Assembly: GCA_905479665.1 (NCBI GenBank)
Contig: CAJQNM010000626.1
Coordinates: forward strand, 1-6,103
Source of the DNA: an uncultured Saprospiraceae bacterium
GTDB lineage: Bacteria; Bacteroidota; Bacteroidia; Chitinophagales; Saprospiraceae
Direction of reading: 5' to 3'
Length of the DNA: 6,103 nucleotides
Positions 1 through 5,976 of the stretch are shown here, one piece after another. The translations under genes were made by a program, and so were the position numbers. How positions within the stretch are numbered: position 1 is the first letter of the stretch; each line of letters starts with the position of its first letter. Below the pieces are notes generated by a model, which was given only the letters and a program-made list of their open reading frames with translations, was not told the origin of the DNA and searched no databases.

Positions 1-208
1 TCAGATGTCGAAAATCTCTTGATTCTTTTTACCCCAGAAACTTAAGTTCATTATCTTATGAGCTCAAACGAAGCTCTGTGTTTCTCTATGAGCGGATTCG
101 TTCAACCTATCTGCCGAATAGGCTAGGCTGAAATGTCTGGGTCTGGTACATTCTTCTCTTTGAACCTGCCGCTCTCGTGACGCAGACATTCCTTTGAGTT
201 AGCCTCTC
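1..208. other. Noncoding leader upstream of the first gene
   Basis: No convincing gene is visible here on either strand. One plus-strand frame is open from the left edge (position 3) to a TGA at 129-131, giving about 42 Ser/Arg/Leu-rich codons that I do not recognise. It could be the tail of a gene cut by the window edge, but nothing positive supports that. No rho-independent terminator and no clean Bacteroidota promoter (TTTG, about 20 bases, TAnnTTTG) was found. The region probably holds the promoter of the lipoprotein gene that follows. Confidence 0.4.
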
Positions 209-1900
209 ATGATCACCAACAAACTAATGAATAAGAATGAACTATATAGAACAATTATTTTCGTTAGCTGTCTAGTGCTGTCCTGTAATCGGCCTGCCGA
301 AAATCAAATTGAGCTCACGACTAAACAAAATAAAGCTCTTAAACAAGCACATGCCAATGGTATATTAGTCAACGAAGGATTAGAAAGATGTCGGCGTTTT
401 GTTAAAGATTGGCTGGCTCATGCAGATCCGACCACCGGGCTCATCCCCAGAAACTTGTACCAGGATACCGATATCTGGAATGCCAAGGATGCCGCAGCCG
501 ACAATTATCCATTTATGGTTTTAACTACGGCGCTCACAGATCAAGAGCTTTTTCAGGGGCGGATGATGGAAATGTTGGAAAGCGAAACCCAACTTACCTC
601 CCGTATTGACCAGCTCCCGGATACGTATTCTTTTGATAAAAGAGATTTTGATAAGCCAAAAGCCGATTTGCAAAGTATTTTGTTTGGTTCTTCTGAATAT
701 ATCAAAGATGGGCTATTACCACTAACTGAATGGTTGGGGGTGAGCCCCTGGTCTGACAGAATGATTGGTATCCTGGATGATATGTGGAAACATGCACCGG
801 TGGAGACCGATTATGGAAATATCGTCTCTACCAATGTGGAAGTGAATGGTGAAATGTTACAAGTGCTCTCTCGGATTTATTGGATGACCGGAGAACAAAA
901 ATACCTCGATTGGGCCATACGCTTAGGTGACTATTATTTACTGGGGGATCAACACCCAACGAGAGATTTTACCGAGCTCAGGTTGCGCGACCATGGATGT
1001 GAGATTGTTTCCGGACTTTGTGAGCTTTACGTTACCGCGAGTCTTGCAGCTATCTCCAAAAAAGAGGCATACAAGCCGCATATCCACGAAATGCTTGATC
1101 GCATCCTGGAACATGGTAGAAATGAAGACGGACTTTTTTATAATGCTATAAATCCACAAACCGGAGAAATAACAAGAGATGGTATTGCCGATAATTTCGG
1201 ATATACCTTTAACGGATTCTATTCGGTATATCAGCTTGATTCGGTGGAAGCCTATAGAACAGCTACGTTGAAAGGACTAGGAGCATTAAATGTTAGCTAT
1301 AGGAATTTTGATTGGGAGACAGGTTCTGCAGATGGTTATGCGGATGCTATAGAAGGAGTTTTAAATTTGTATGCTAGGGAACCCATCGCATCGGCCGCTG
1401 CTTGGATAGATAGTGAAACCCAGGTGCTGTGGTCTATGCAAGATTCGAGCCACCGACCCAATACTTCACAATGGCGTTCCTCTGGAGTTGTTGAAGGATG
1501 GCATGGTGATGGAAATTTTGCCAGGACAACCATCATGTATTGTCTTTGGAAAACCCAGGGAGTGACGGCCTACCCATGGCGATCTGATCTTCAGATAGGA
1601 GCGGTGATCGAAAACGATGATTTACTTGTCAGTATAACGCTAGAAAAGGATTGGAAAGGTGTGTTGAAATTTGATACTCCCAGGCACAAGACTATTATGA
1701 ATATGCCCTTCGATTGGCCTCGGATCAACCAGTTTCCTGAGTGGTTTACTCCGGAAGAAAATAGGAACTATGAATTGATCGATTTTAGGGAGGAAAGGAA
1801 GCTGACCTTTTCCGACCGGCAAATGAGAGATGGAATTCCACTTTTATTGAAAAAAGGGGCAAATCAATTCGTATTGAAAAAGCAAAAATCCGAATTGTGA
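209..1900 (+). CDS. Putative lipoprotein, six-hairpin glycosidase-like
   Basis: This 563-residue protein of unproven function is probably exported and lipid-anchored. The N-terminus has a short charged stretch, a hydrophobic core (about residues 15-25) and a lipobox-like VLSC ending at Cys26, which points to a type II signal peptide. Residues about 50-450 look mostly helical, with repeated helix-pair and aromatic-rich loop patterns, as expected for an (alpha/alpha)6 six-hairpin glycosidase fold. Conserved-looking motifs are DHGCEIVSGLCELY (261-274), DNFGYTFNGFYSVY (328-341), GSADGYADAIEGVLNLYARE (372-391) and WHGDGNFARTT (431-441). Residues from about 458 are beta-rich, like the accessory sandwich that follows many such barrels. 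Acidic residues in the 261-382 motifs are candidate catalytic groups, but I cannot assign them. A second in-frame ATG at 227 (Met7) gives a more typical lipoprotein leader (MNKNELYRTI) and may be the true start. A glycan-processing role is inference from the fold only. No SusC/SusD pair, sulfatase or other polysaccharide-utilisation gene lies next to it. Confidence 0.7.
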   Translation: MITNKLMNKNELYRTIIFVSCLVLSCNRPAENQIELTTKQNKALKQAHANGILVNEGLERCRRFVKDWLAHADPTTGLIPRNLYQDTDIWNAKDAAADNYPFMVLTTALTDQELFQGRMMEMLESETQLTSRIDQLPDTYSFDKRDFDKPKADLQSILFGSSEYIKDGLLPLTEWLGVSPWSDRMIGILDDMWKHAPVETDYGNIVSTNVEVNGEMLQVLSRIYWMTGEQKYLDWAIRLGDYYLLGDQHPTRDFTELRLRDHGCEIVSGLCELYVTASLAAISKKEAYKPHIHEMLDRILEHGRNEDGLFYNAINPQTGEITRDGIADNFGYTFNGFYSVYQLDSVEAYRTATLKGLGALNVSYRNFDWETGSADGYADAIEGVLNLYAREPIASAAAWIDSETQVLWSMQDSSHRPNTSQWRSSGVVEGWHGDGNFARTTIMYCLWKTQGVTAYPWRSDLQIGAVIENDDLLVSITLEKDWKGVLKFDTPRHKTIMNMPFDWPRINQFPEWFTPEENRNYELIDFREERKLTFSDRQMRDGIPLLLKKGANQFVLKKQKSEL

Positions 1901-2004
1901 ATTTTGGCGCACGGCATCATGACTCTATCTCCTTTCCCCACTTATAAGAGAGATCGACAAAGCAGAGTCTTTACTATTGATGTGACAAGTATTAAGTTAG
2001 TGGT

Positions 2005-2430
2005 ATGGCAACAGATAAAAAGATTGTAAAGAACTACGAGAAGGACGACCTTACGATTGTATGGAAGCCGGCTCAATGCATTCATTCGGCCATTTGTGCC
2101 AAAGGACTGCAGGACGTATTTCGACCGAATGAGAGACCCTGGATCGTGCCTGAGGCCGCCTCTGCAGATGCTATCAAAGCACAAATTGATCAGTGCCCTT
2201 CTGGTGCACTCGGTTACCTTGAGAAAGATGAGAAGGAAGAGTCGGCAGAACGAACGACCGCAGTGCTTGTGCAGCAGGGTGGGCCACTCCTCGTTTCAGG
2301 ATCACTTCAAATCACCAAGGTGGATGGCCAAATTGAAAATCGAGAGGGCAATACAGCATTTTGTCGGTGTGGTGCATCTGCAAATAAGCCCTTTTGCGAT
2401 GGCTCCCATAGAGACATCGAATTTCAGTAG
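2005..2430 (+). CDS. Fer4_19 (YjdI-like) and CDGSH iron-sulfur fusion protein
   Basis: This 141-residue cytosolic protein carries two iron-sulfur domains. Residues about 14-72 match the divergent mono-cluster Fer4_19 family, typified by E. coli YjdI. They show the CIHSAIC motif (Cys25, Cys31), the typical RPWIVPE stretch (44-50) and CPSGAL with Cys64. A charged linker (about 73-84) leads to a C-terminal CDGSH domain. Its signature CRCGASANKPFCDGSH (about 120-135) matches C-x-C-x2-S-x3-P-x-C-D-G-S-H, the mitoNEET-type motif in which three Cys and one His bind a [2Fe-2S] cluster. All ligands are present, so both domains should be functional. There is no signal peptide or membrane segment. Both families are generally linked to electron transfer, iron-sulfur handling or redox sensing; the specific role is not known. 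The gene stands alone, about 100 bases after the lipoprotein gene and 83 bases before the dehydrogenase gene, so cotranscription is uncertain. Confidence 0.92.
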   Translation: MATDKKIVKNYEKDDLTIVWKPAQCIHSAICAKGLQDVFRPNERPWIVPEAASADAIKAQIDQCPSGALGYLEKDEKEESAERTTAVLVQQGGPLLVSGSLQITKVDGQIENREGNTAFCRCGASANKPFCDGSHRDIEFQ

Positions 2431-2513
2431 ACATTTATGGAACATCTAAAAACCCTACTTTTGAAAAAGAATCCTGCGTTATTATTCCAAATAGAGTTGA
2501 TAGACGTTCCCAT

Positions 2514-3116
2514 ATGAAAATATTAATTGTTGGTGCCGCTGGTACTATTGGAAAACATCTTGTCAAGCACTTTGACAAAGAACACGAGGTTGTTTCCGCG
2601 AATCGAACTTCCGGAGATATCCGCATCGATATCACATCGGAAAAATCGATTGTGGAAGCCTTGAATAAAGTTGGACCGGTTGACGCAATTGTTGTGGCGG
2701 CAGGAGAGGCTCGCTGGGAGCCCATGGAGAAAATGTCTGAGGCAGATTATTATGTCGGTATAAAAAGTAAATTAATGGGGCAAGTGAATATCGTACGCCT
2801 CGGTATGAAATCATTGAGTGCTGGTGGTTCAGTGACCCTGACTACCGGTATCCTCGCTGTCGATCCTGTGGACATGACGACGAGTGCTGCCATGGTTAAC
2901 GGGGCTATCCACAGTTTTGTCCTCGCAGCTGCCTTGGAAATGCACGATGGCAAAAGAATAAATGTCGTTTGCCCTGGCCTCGTTGAAGATTCCGTTGAAA
3001 AATACGCCGATTATTTTCCGGGGCATAATCCGGTGCCGATGGAAAAAGTGGTGAATGGATATGTGAGGAGTGTTTTGGGAAAAGGCAATGGAGAGATTAT
3101 TGAAATTTATGAATAG
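2514..3116 (+). CDS. Atypical short-chain dehydrogenase (SDR), lacks YxxxK
   Basis: This 200-residue protein has the Rossmann fold of the short-chain dehydrogenase/reductase superfamily. The N-terminal MKILIVGAAGTIG contains the nucleotide-binding glycines (Gly7, Gly10, Gly13). Asn30-Arg31 after the second strand suggests NADP(H) preference, and VAAGEA (61-66) stands where classical members have NNAG. The fifth strand GSVTLTTG (105-112) has Thr where Ser is usual. Aligned by eye with YxxxKAAxxxxxxALALE, the Tyr/Lys positions fall on Ala125 and Asn129, so the normal proton-relay pair is missing. CPGLVEDS (153-160) matches the PG motif after strand six. This pattern resembles the Lin1944-like SDR subgroup, whose members keep the cofactor motif but lack the canonical active site and have no known function. 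The ATG has no evident ribosome binding site. The stop codon overlaps the start of the next gene, so the two are probably translated from one message. Confidence 0.88.
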   Translation: MKILIVGAAGTIGKHLVKHFDKEHEVVSANRTSGDIRIDITSEKSIVEALNKVGPVDAIVVAAGEARWEPMEKMSEADYYVGIKSKLMGQVNIVRLGMKSLSAGGSVTLTTGILAVDPVDMTTSAAMVNGAIHSFVLAAALEMHDGKRINVVCPGLVEDSVEKYADYFPGHNPVPMEKVVNGYVRSVLGKGNGEIIEIYE

Positions 3117-4437
3117 CAAAGGCATCACATCGCATCTCTTGTGCGGCATCTTCCAAATCTTGATCTTGACTGCAACTCTTGCTCAAGAAGATGGAAATCA
3201 GCCTGAAGCTGGATATTACGACAGCTATATATCCTCAATCGGCGTCGGTCTGGGGATGCAGAATGGTTTAATACAGGGTTGGAATGTGCAAGGTGTACCA
3301 ACACTCGATCTCGAAGCCAGCCCAATGGGTCAGTTGTACCTGGGCGCTGATGGGCGTTACGAAATATCCTCCCAAAACCTCAGCGGAAGTTGGGCCTATC
3401 GGTCAGAGTCAAGATCCATAGAGTTTACTGGCGAACTTGCTGAATATCTGAATTATTGTTCGGTTCGGGAAGGCCACTACATCATTCAGTTTGAATATCA
3501 AGATGATAGCGGGAAAACCAATTATGTCCAATATCAAAAGAAGGCAGAAAGACCAATTCCTGATCTAGTAAAACCCAATGGAGCGTTTGCCGGTAAAATC
3601 AGATATTTTACAAATGGAGGCATTAGTCAGGTTGAAGTTCATTCTGGCAAGGTCACTGCTCTCTATCCATCTAATGCTCCAGGCTGGGGTGGCTATGATG
3701 GATATAGTGTGCACATACATCGGATTAATCGTTACGATTCCAATGAGAGGTTTCCTGAAATCGAGATTTATGACGAATCTGGTGAACTGATTAAATCCTT
3801 ACAAGGCATGATCAATGATCCTAAAATGTGGATCAATAACTATTATTGGCTGGGAGAATACAATGCCAGCCGCAAGCTGCTATTGCTAAATGGGTATCAG
3901 GTCGAAGAAGCCAGTGAGACTGATTCAACCTTAGAAAATGTACCTGGATTTTCCCTGGTCGATCTTGAGGGAAAGGAACTGTTCTTTGAGCAAAATTTGA
4001 GGTCTTATTCAGCGAGTTGGCTTGATCCAGATCATATTATCTATGGCGAAGAGAATGGTCGGATCATGAAATACAATATCGATAGTCGCGAAAGCGAATT
4101 AATAACGGAGCTTGCCGCAAGAGATTTAGTTGTCGACCCCGCTGCCGAAAAATTATTGATCAAAAGAGAATCGGGATTGATGATTCATTACCTAGATTCA
4201 GGACATTCCGATACCATCCAGTATCAGGGTGCGGACCTGGAATTGTATGGTTGGATCGTTCCCATCATTCGCTGGGGACCAAATGGAGATGAAATTGCTA
4301 TTGCGGTAAAAGCAAATGAAATTCCTGAATATGCTTTCTTTATGTCGACAGCAGATGGAAACGATGGAAGGCCGCTACGGAATACGAAAGGAGACTTGAT
4401 TCTGGCTGACAGTCCATTTTTTTATTGGATTAATTAA
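3109..4437 (+). CDS. Secreted protein with beta-propeller-like C-terminal half
   Basis: This 442-residue exported protein has no recognised function. I chose the ATG at 3109 because it yields a good signal peptide: a short basic n-region, the hydrophobic core LLCGIFQILILTATLA (11-26) and a likely cleavage after Ala26. Earlier in-frame starts (GTG 3070, ATG 3088) would add up to 13 residues in front of it and overlap the dehydrogenase gene further. The chosen ATG overlaps the dehydrogenase stop by 8 bases, which suggests translational coupling. Residues about 75-145 form a beta-rich module (YLGADGRYEI, then SGSWAYRSESRSIEFTGEL). From about 160 on there are repeated four-strand-like units, with Trp/Asp-Gly turns such as LLLNG (258-262), SWLDPDHIIYGEENG (303-317) and IIRWGPNGDEIAIAV (386-400). 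The last resembles the WSPDGxxIAF turn of TolB/PD40 propellers. No catalytic motif or membrane anchor is seen; the protein ends in SPFFYWIN. It may be periplasmic or secreted and may bind a ligand or another protein; that is inference. Confidence 0.75.
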   Translation: MNSKGITSHLLCGIFQILILTATLAQEDGNQPEAGYYDSYISSIGVGLGMQNGLIQGWNVQGVPTLDLEASPMGQLYLGADGRYEISSQNLSGSWAYRSESRSIEFTGELAEYLNYCSVREGHYIIQFEYQDDSGKTNYVQYQKKAERPIPDLVKPNGAFAGKIRYFTNGGISQVEVHSGKVTALYPSNAPGWGGYDGYSVHIHRINRYDSNERFPEIEIYDESGELIKSLQGMINDPKMWINNYYWLGEYNASRKLLLLNGYQVEEASETDSTLENVPGFSLVDLEGKELFFEQNLRSYSASWLDPDHIIYGEENGRIMKYNIDSRESELITELAARDLVVDPAAEKLLIKRESGLMIHYLDSGHSDTIQYQGADLELYGWIVPIIRWGPNGDEIAIAVKANEIPEYAFFMSTADGNDGRPLRNTKGDLILADSPFFYWIN

Positions 4438-4456
4438 TACGCATTTCGAATAATTT

Positions 4457-4515
4457 CAAGGGGTCGTGAGCCCTTGGATGTTGTGCCCTGCGCGCTACCC
4501 TAACCCTGAAGGGCA
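4457..4515. terminator. Short inverted repeats between convergent genes
   Basis: The 106-base gap between the two convergent genes contains a 6-base-pair stem, CAAGGG (4457-4462) with CCCTTG (4471-4476), around an 8-base loop. A second stem follows, TGCCCT (4484-4489) with AGGGCA (4510-4515), around a 20-base loop. Their position fits a bidirectional terminator. Neither stem is followed by a proper T-tract on either strand; on the minus strand the first stem is followed only by a mildly AT-rich stretch. Treat this as a candidate. Confidence 0.35.
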
Positions 4516-4543
4516 TCTGCCCGCGGAATTCGGAATTGTAAAC

Positions 4544-5782
4544 CTACCGTCCCACCTTCATTTTACTTAGATCGAGACTTGACTTCCGATCGGCAATCAA
4601 TTCGGCTACTAGTTTTCCGGTGGCGGGGCCGAGGCTCATCCCCATCATACCATGACCGGTAGCAATGGTGAGATTCTGATAGATTATTCCTGTGTCGACA
4701 TACGGCATACCATCGGGGGAGCACGGACGAAATCCCTGCCATATCTCTTGCCGTTTCAATTGTTCTGTTTGGATCTGAGGATAATATCGCGGCATACTTT
4801 CCAAAATACCAGAGACCCGTTTGTGATTAATCTGAAGTGACAGCTGCCCAAGTTCTAAGGTGCCACCGATGCGTAGACTGGAGCCCATGGGGGTGACGGC
4901 CACCTTGGCTTCGGTGAGAATACTGGGAATTTCTGGTATTGCTTCAGGCTCAGAGAGCGTGACAGAGTATCCTTTTCCGGGCTCCAGTGGAAGTGAGCCT
5001 TTCAGCATTTGCACCAGCTTGCCTGACCAAGTACCGGCAGCAATGAGAACGTGATCGATCGATACGGTTTGCCCGGATAGGTTGAGGGATTGGATGCGAT
5101 CTCCATCTGTGCCAAACCCTTCCACCTCATTATTCAAGAGGAATTCAACACCCCTTTGCTTGAGGGCAACAATCAGGTCCCGAATAAAGTAGCCTGGTTG
5201 TAAATGGGCGTCACCTGGAAAATAAATTCCTCCACGTGCGTTTATTTCGATCGACGGTTCTAGTGTTTTTAGGCCTGATTCAGAAATGATTTCTGCAGAT
5301 ACTCCTAGTTCGTGTGCCCGTTCTGCCAATTCTTTTTCTTCCTGTTCTTGGTGCGCCGTTTGATACAGCATCAACAACCCCTTTCTTTCGAAATCAAAAT
5401 TAAATTCGGGCAATTTTGCAAACTCACCATAGAGTTCTTTGCTCCATTGATTGTATTCAAGTAAGGTCTGTACACATGCGGATACATGTTTCTCAGTGCT
5501 CGATCGATAAAATTTCCACAGCCATTGCAATAGATTTAGACTTAATCTCGGCTTGACATAAAATGGGCTTTTTGCATTAAACATCCAGCGTATACCCTGG
5601 GCAACGACACCCGGTGAGGCCATGGGCACAAAATGACTCGGGACGATCATTCCGGCATTGCCATGTGACGTCCCCGAGCAGAGATCAGTGCGATCGATCA
5701 CCGTCACATCAAATCCTTCCTTGTTTAAATACCAGGCGGAGCAAAGACCGATGATGCCTCCTCCGATGATGTGTATTTGCAC
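4544..5782 (-). CDS. FAD-dependent D-amino acid dehydrogenase, probable D-hydroxyproline dehydrogenase
   Basis: This 412-residue enzyme belongs to the DadA/D-amino-acid oxidase family and is close to the usual length of about 415-430. The N-terminal MQIHIIGGGIIG has the FAD-binding glycines (Gly7, Gly9, Gly12), with Asp30 at the end of the second strand (VTVID) to bind the ribose. GTSHGNAGMI (37-46) is the family motif near the flavin. PGKGYS (268-273), GFRPCSPDGMP (350-360) and the C-terminal GHGMMGMSLGPATGKLV (376-392) complete the flavin and substrate site. The adjacent upstream gene on the same strand is a 4-hydroxyproline epimerase-like gene, so the likely substrate is cis-4-hydroxy-D-proline, oxidised to pyrroline-4-hydroxy-2-carboxylate; specificity is inferred from context. 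Electrons probably go to a quinone or other acceptor. The start is GTG: an in-frame TAA lies 9 bases upstream and the FAD motif begins almost at once, so no other start is likely. There is no Shine-Dalgarno sequence; the bases before the GTG belong to a heptamer repeat array. Confidence 0.93.
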   Translation of the reverse strand: MQIHIIGGGIIGLCSAWYLNKEGFDVTVIDRTDLCSGTSHGNAGMIVPSHFVPMASPGVVAQGIRWMFNAKSPFYVKPRLSLNLLQWLWKFYRSSTEKHVSACVQTLLEYNQWSKELYGEFAKLPEFNFDFERKGLLMLYQTAHQEQEEKELAERAHELGVSAEIISESGLKTLEPSIEINARGGIYFPGDAHLQPGYFIRDLIVALKQRGVEFLLNNEVEGFGTDGDRIQSLNLSGQTVSIDHVLIAAGTWSGKLVQMLKGSLPLEPGKGYSVTLSEPEAIPEIPSILTEAKVAVTPMGSSLRIGGTLELGQLSLQINHKRVSGILESMPRYYPQIQTEQLKRQEIWQGFRPCSPDGMPYVDTGIIYQNLTIATGHGMMGMSLGPATGKLVAELIADRKSSLDLSKMKVGR

Positions 5783-5783
5783 T

Positions 5784-5846
5784 AGACTTTAGATTTTAGA
5801 TGTGAGATTTTAGACATTAGACGCTAGATTTTAGACGCTAGATTTG
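5784..5846. repeat. Heptamer array, nine AGAYNNN units
   Basis: Nine consecutive 7-base units begin at 5784 and run without a gap to 5846. Every unit starts with AGA followed by C or T. The commonest form is AGATTTT (three copies), AGACGCT occurs twice, and the others differ in the last three or four bases (AGACTTT, AGATGTG, AGACATT, AGATTTG). On the transcribed strand of the flanking genes the units read NNNRTCT. The array ends one base before the GTG start of the dehydrogenase, so it forms the whole immediate 5' leader of that gene. Seven is not a multiple of three, and no coding role is seen. Confidence 0.9.
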
Positions 5847-5899
5847 GCCTGGGATTTTATTTAAATTTATATTTCACTGATTGTCTCACCACTCTCGCA

Positions 5900-5976
5900 A
5901 TTATCCATTATCCATTATCCATTATCCATTATCCATTATCCATTGTCCATTATCCATTATCAATTATTCATTCTCA
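5900..5976. repeat. Heptamer array, eleven ATTATCC-type units
   Basis: Eleven contiguous 7-base units run from 5900 to 5976. The first six are exact ATTATCC, the seventh is ATTGTCC and the eighth is again exact. The last three (ATTATCA, ATTATTC, ATTCTCA) decay towards the epimerase gene. The final unit contains the epimerase stop codon (TGA on the minus strand, 5974-5976). A weak twelfth unit, ATTAACA, falls inside the last codons. On the transcribed strand the unit reads GGATAAT, so each junction forms TAATGG. The gradient from exact to degenerate copies suggests expansion at the end away from the gene. Confidence 0.95.

Noticed and set aside
3..131. Open plus-strand frame of about 42 codons from the left edge
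   Set aside because: It is short, Ser/Arg-rich, matches no family I recognise and has no start in view. It could be a gene tail, but the sequence gives no positive support.
1921..1969. Inverted repeat GACTCT/AGAGTC with an inner ATCTC/GAGAT after the lipoprotein gene
   Set aside because: The stem needs a 9-base bulge and an 18-base loop and is followed by only three T residues, so it is not a credible terminator.
2459..2488. Possible promoter before the SDR gene: TTTTG followed by TATTCC about 19 bases later
   Set aside because: The -7 half is a poor match to TAnnTTTG, so the pairing is no better than chance.
4497..4507. CCCTAACCCT resembling a telomere-like repeat
   Set aside because: It is one and a half copies only, explained by chance in a GC-rich stretch.
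4652..5054. Plus-strand open frames of about 60 codons inside the dehydrogenase gene
   Set aside because: They are antisense shadows of a strongly conserved flavoenzyme, with no start signal or recognisable protein.
5862..5869. TAAATTTA as a Bacteroidota -7 element (TAnnTTTG) on the minus strand, between the two repeat arrays
   Set aside because: It matches seven of eight positions but is also a palindrome in an AT-rich stretch, and no TTTG-like -33 element lies at the expected distance.
5784..5976. The repeats as a CRISPR array
   Set aside because: Units are 7 bases and contiguous, with no spacers and no cas genes nearby.
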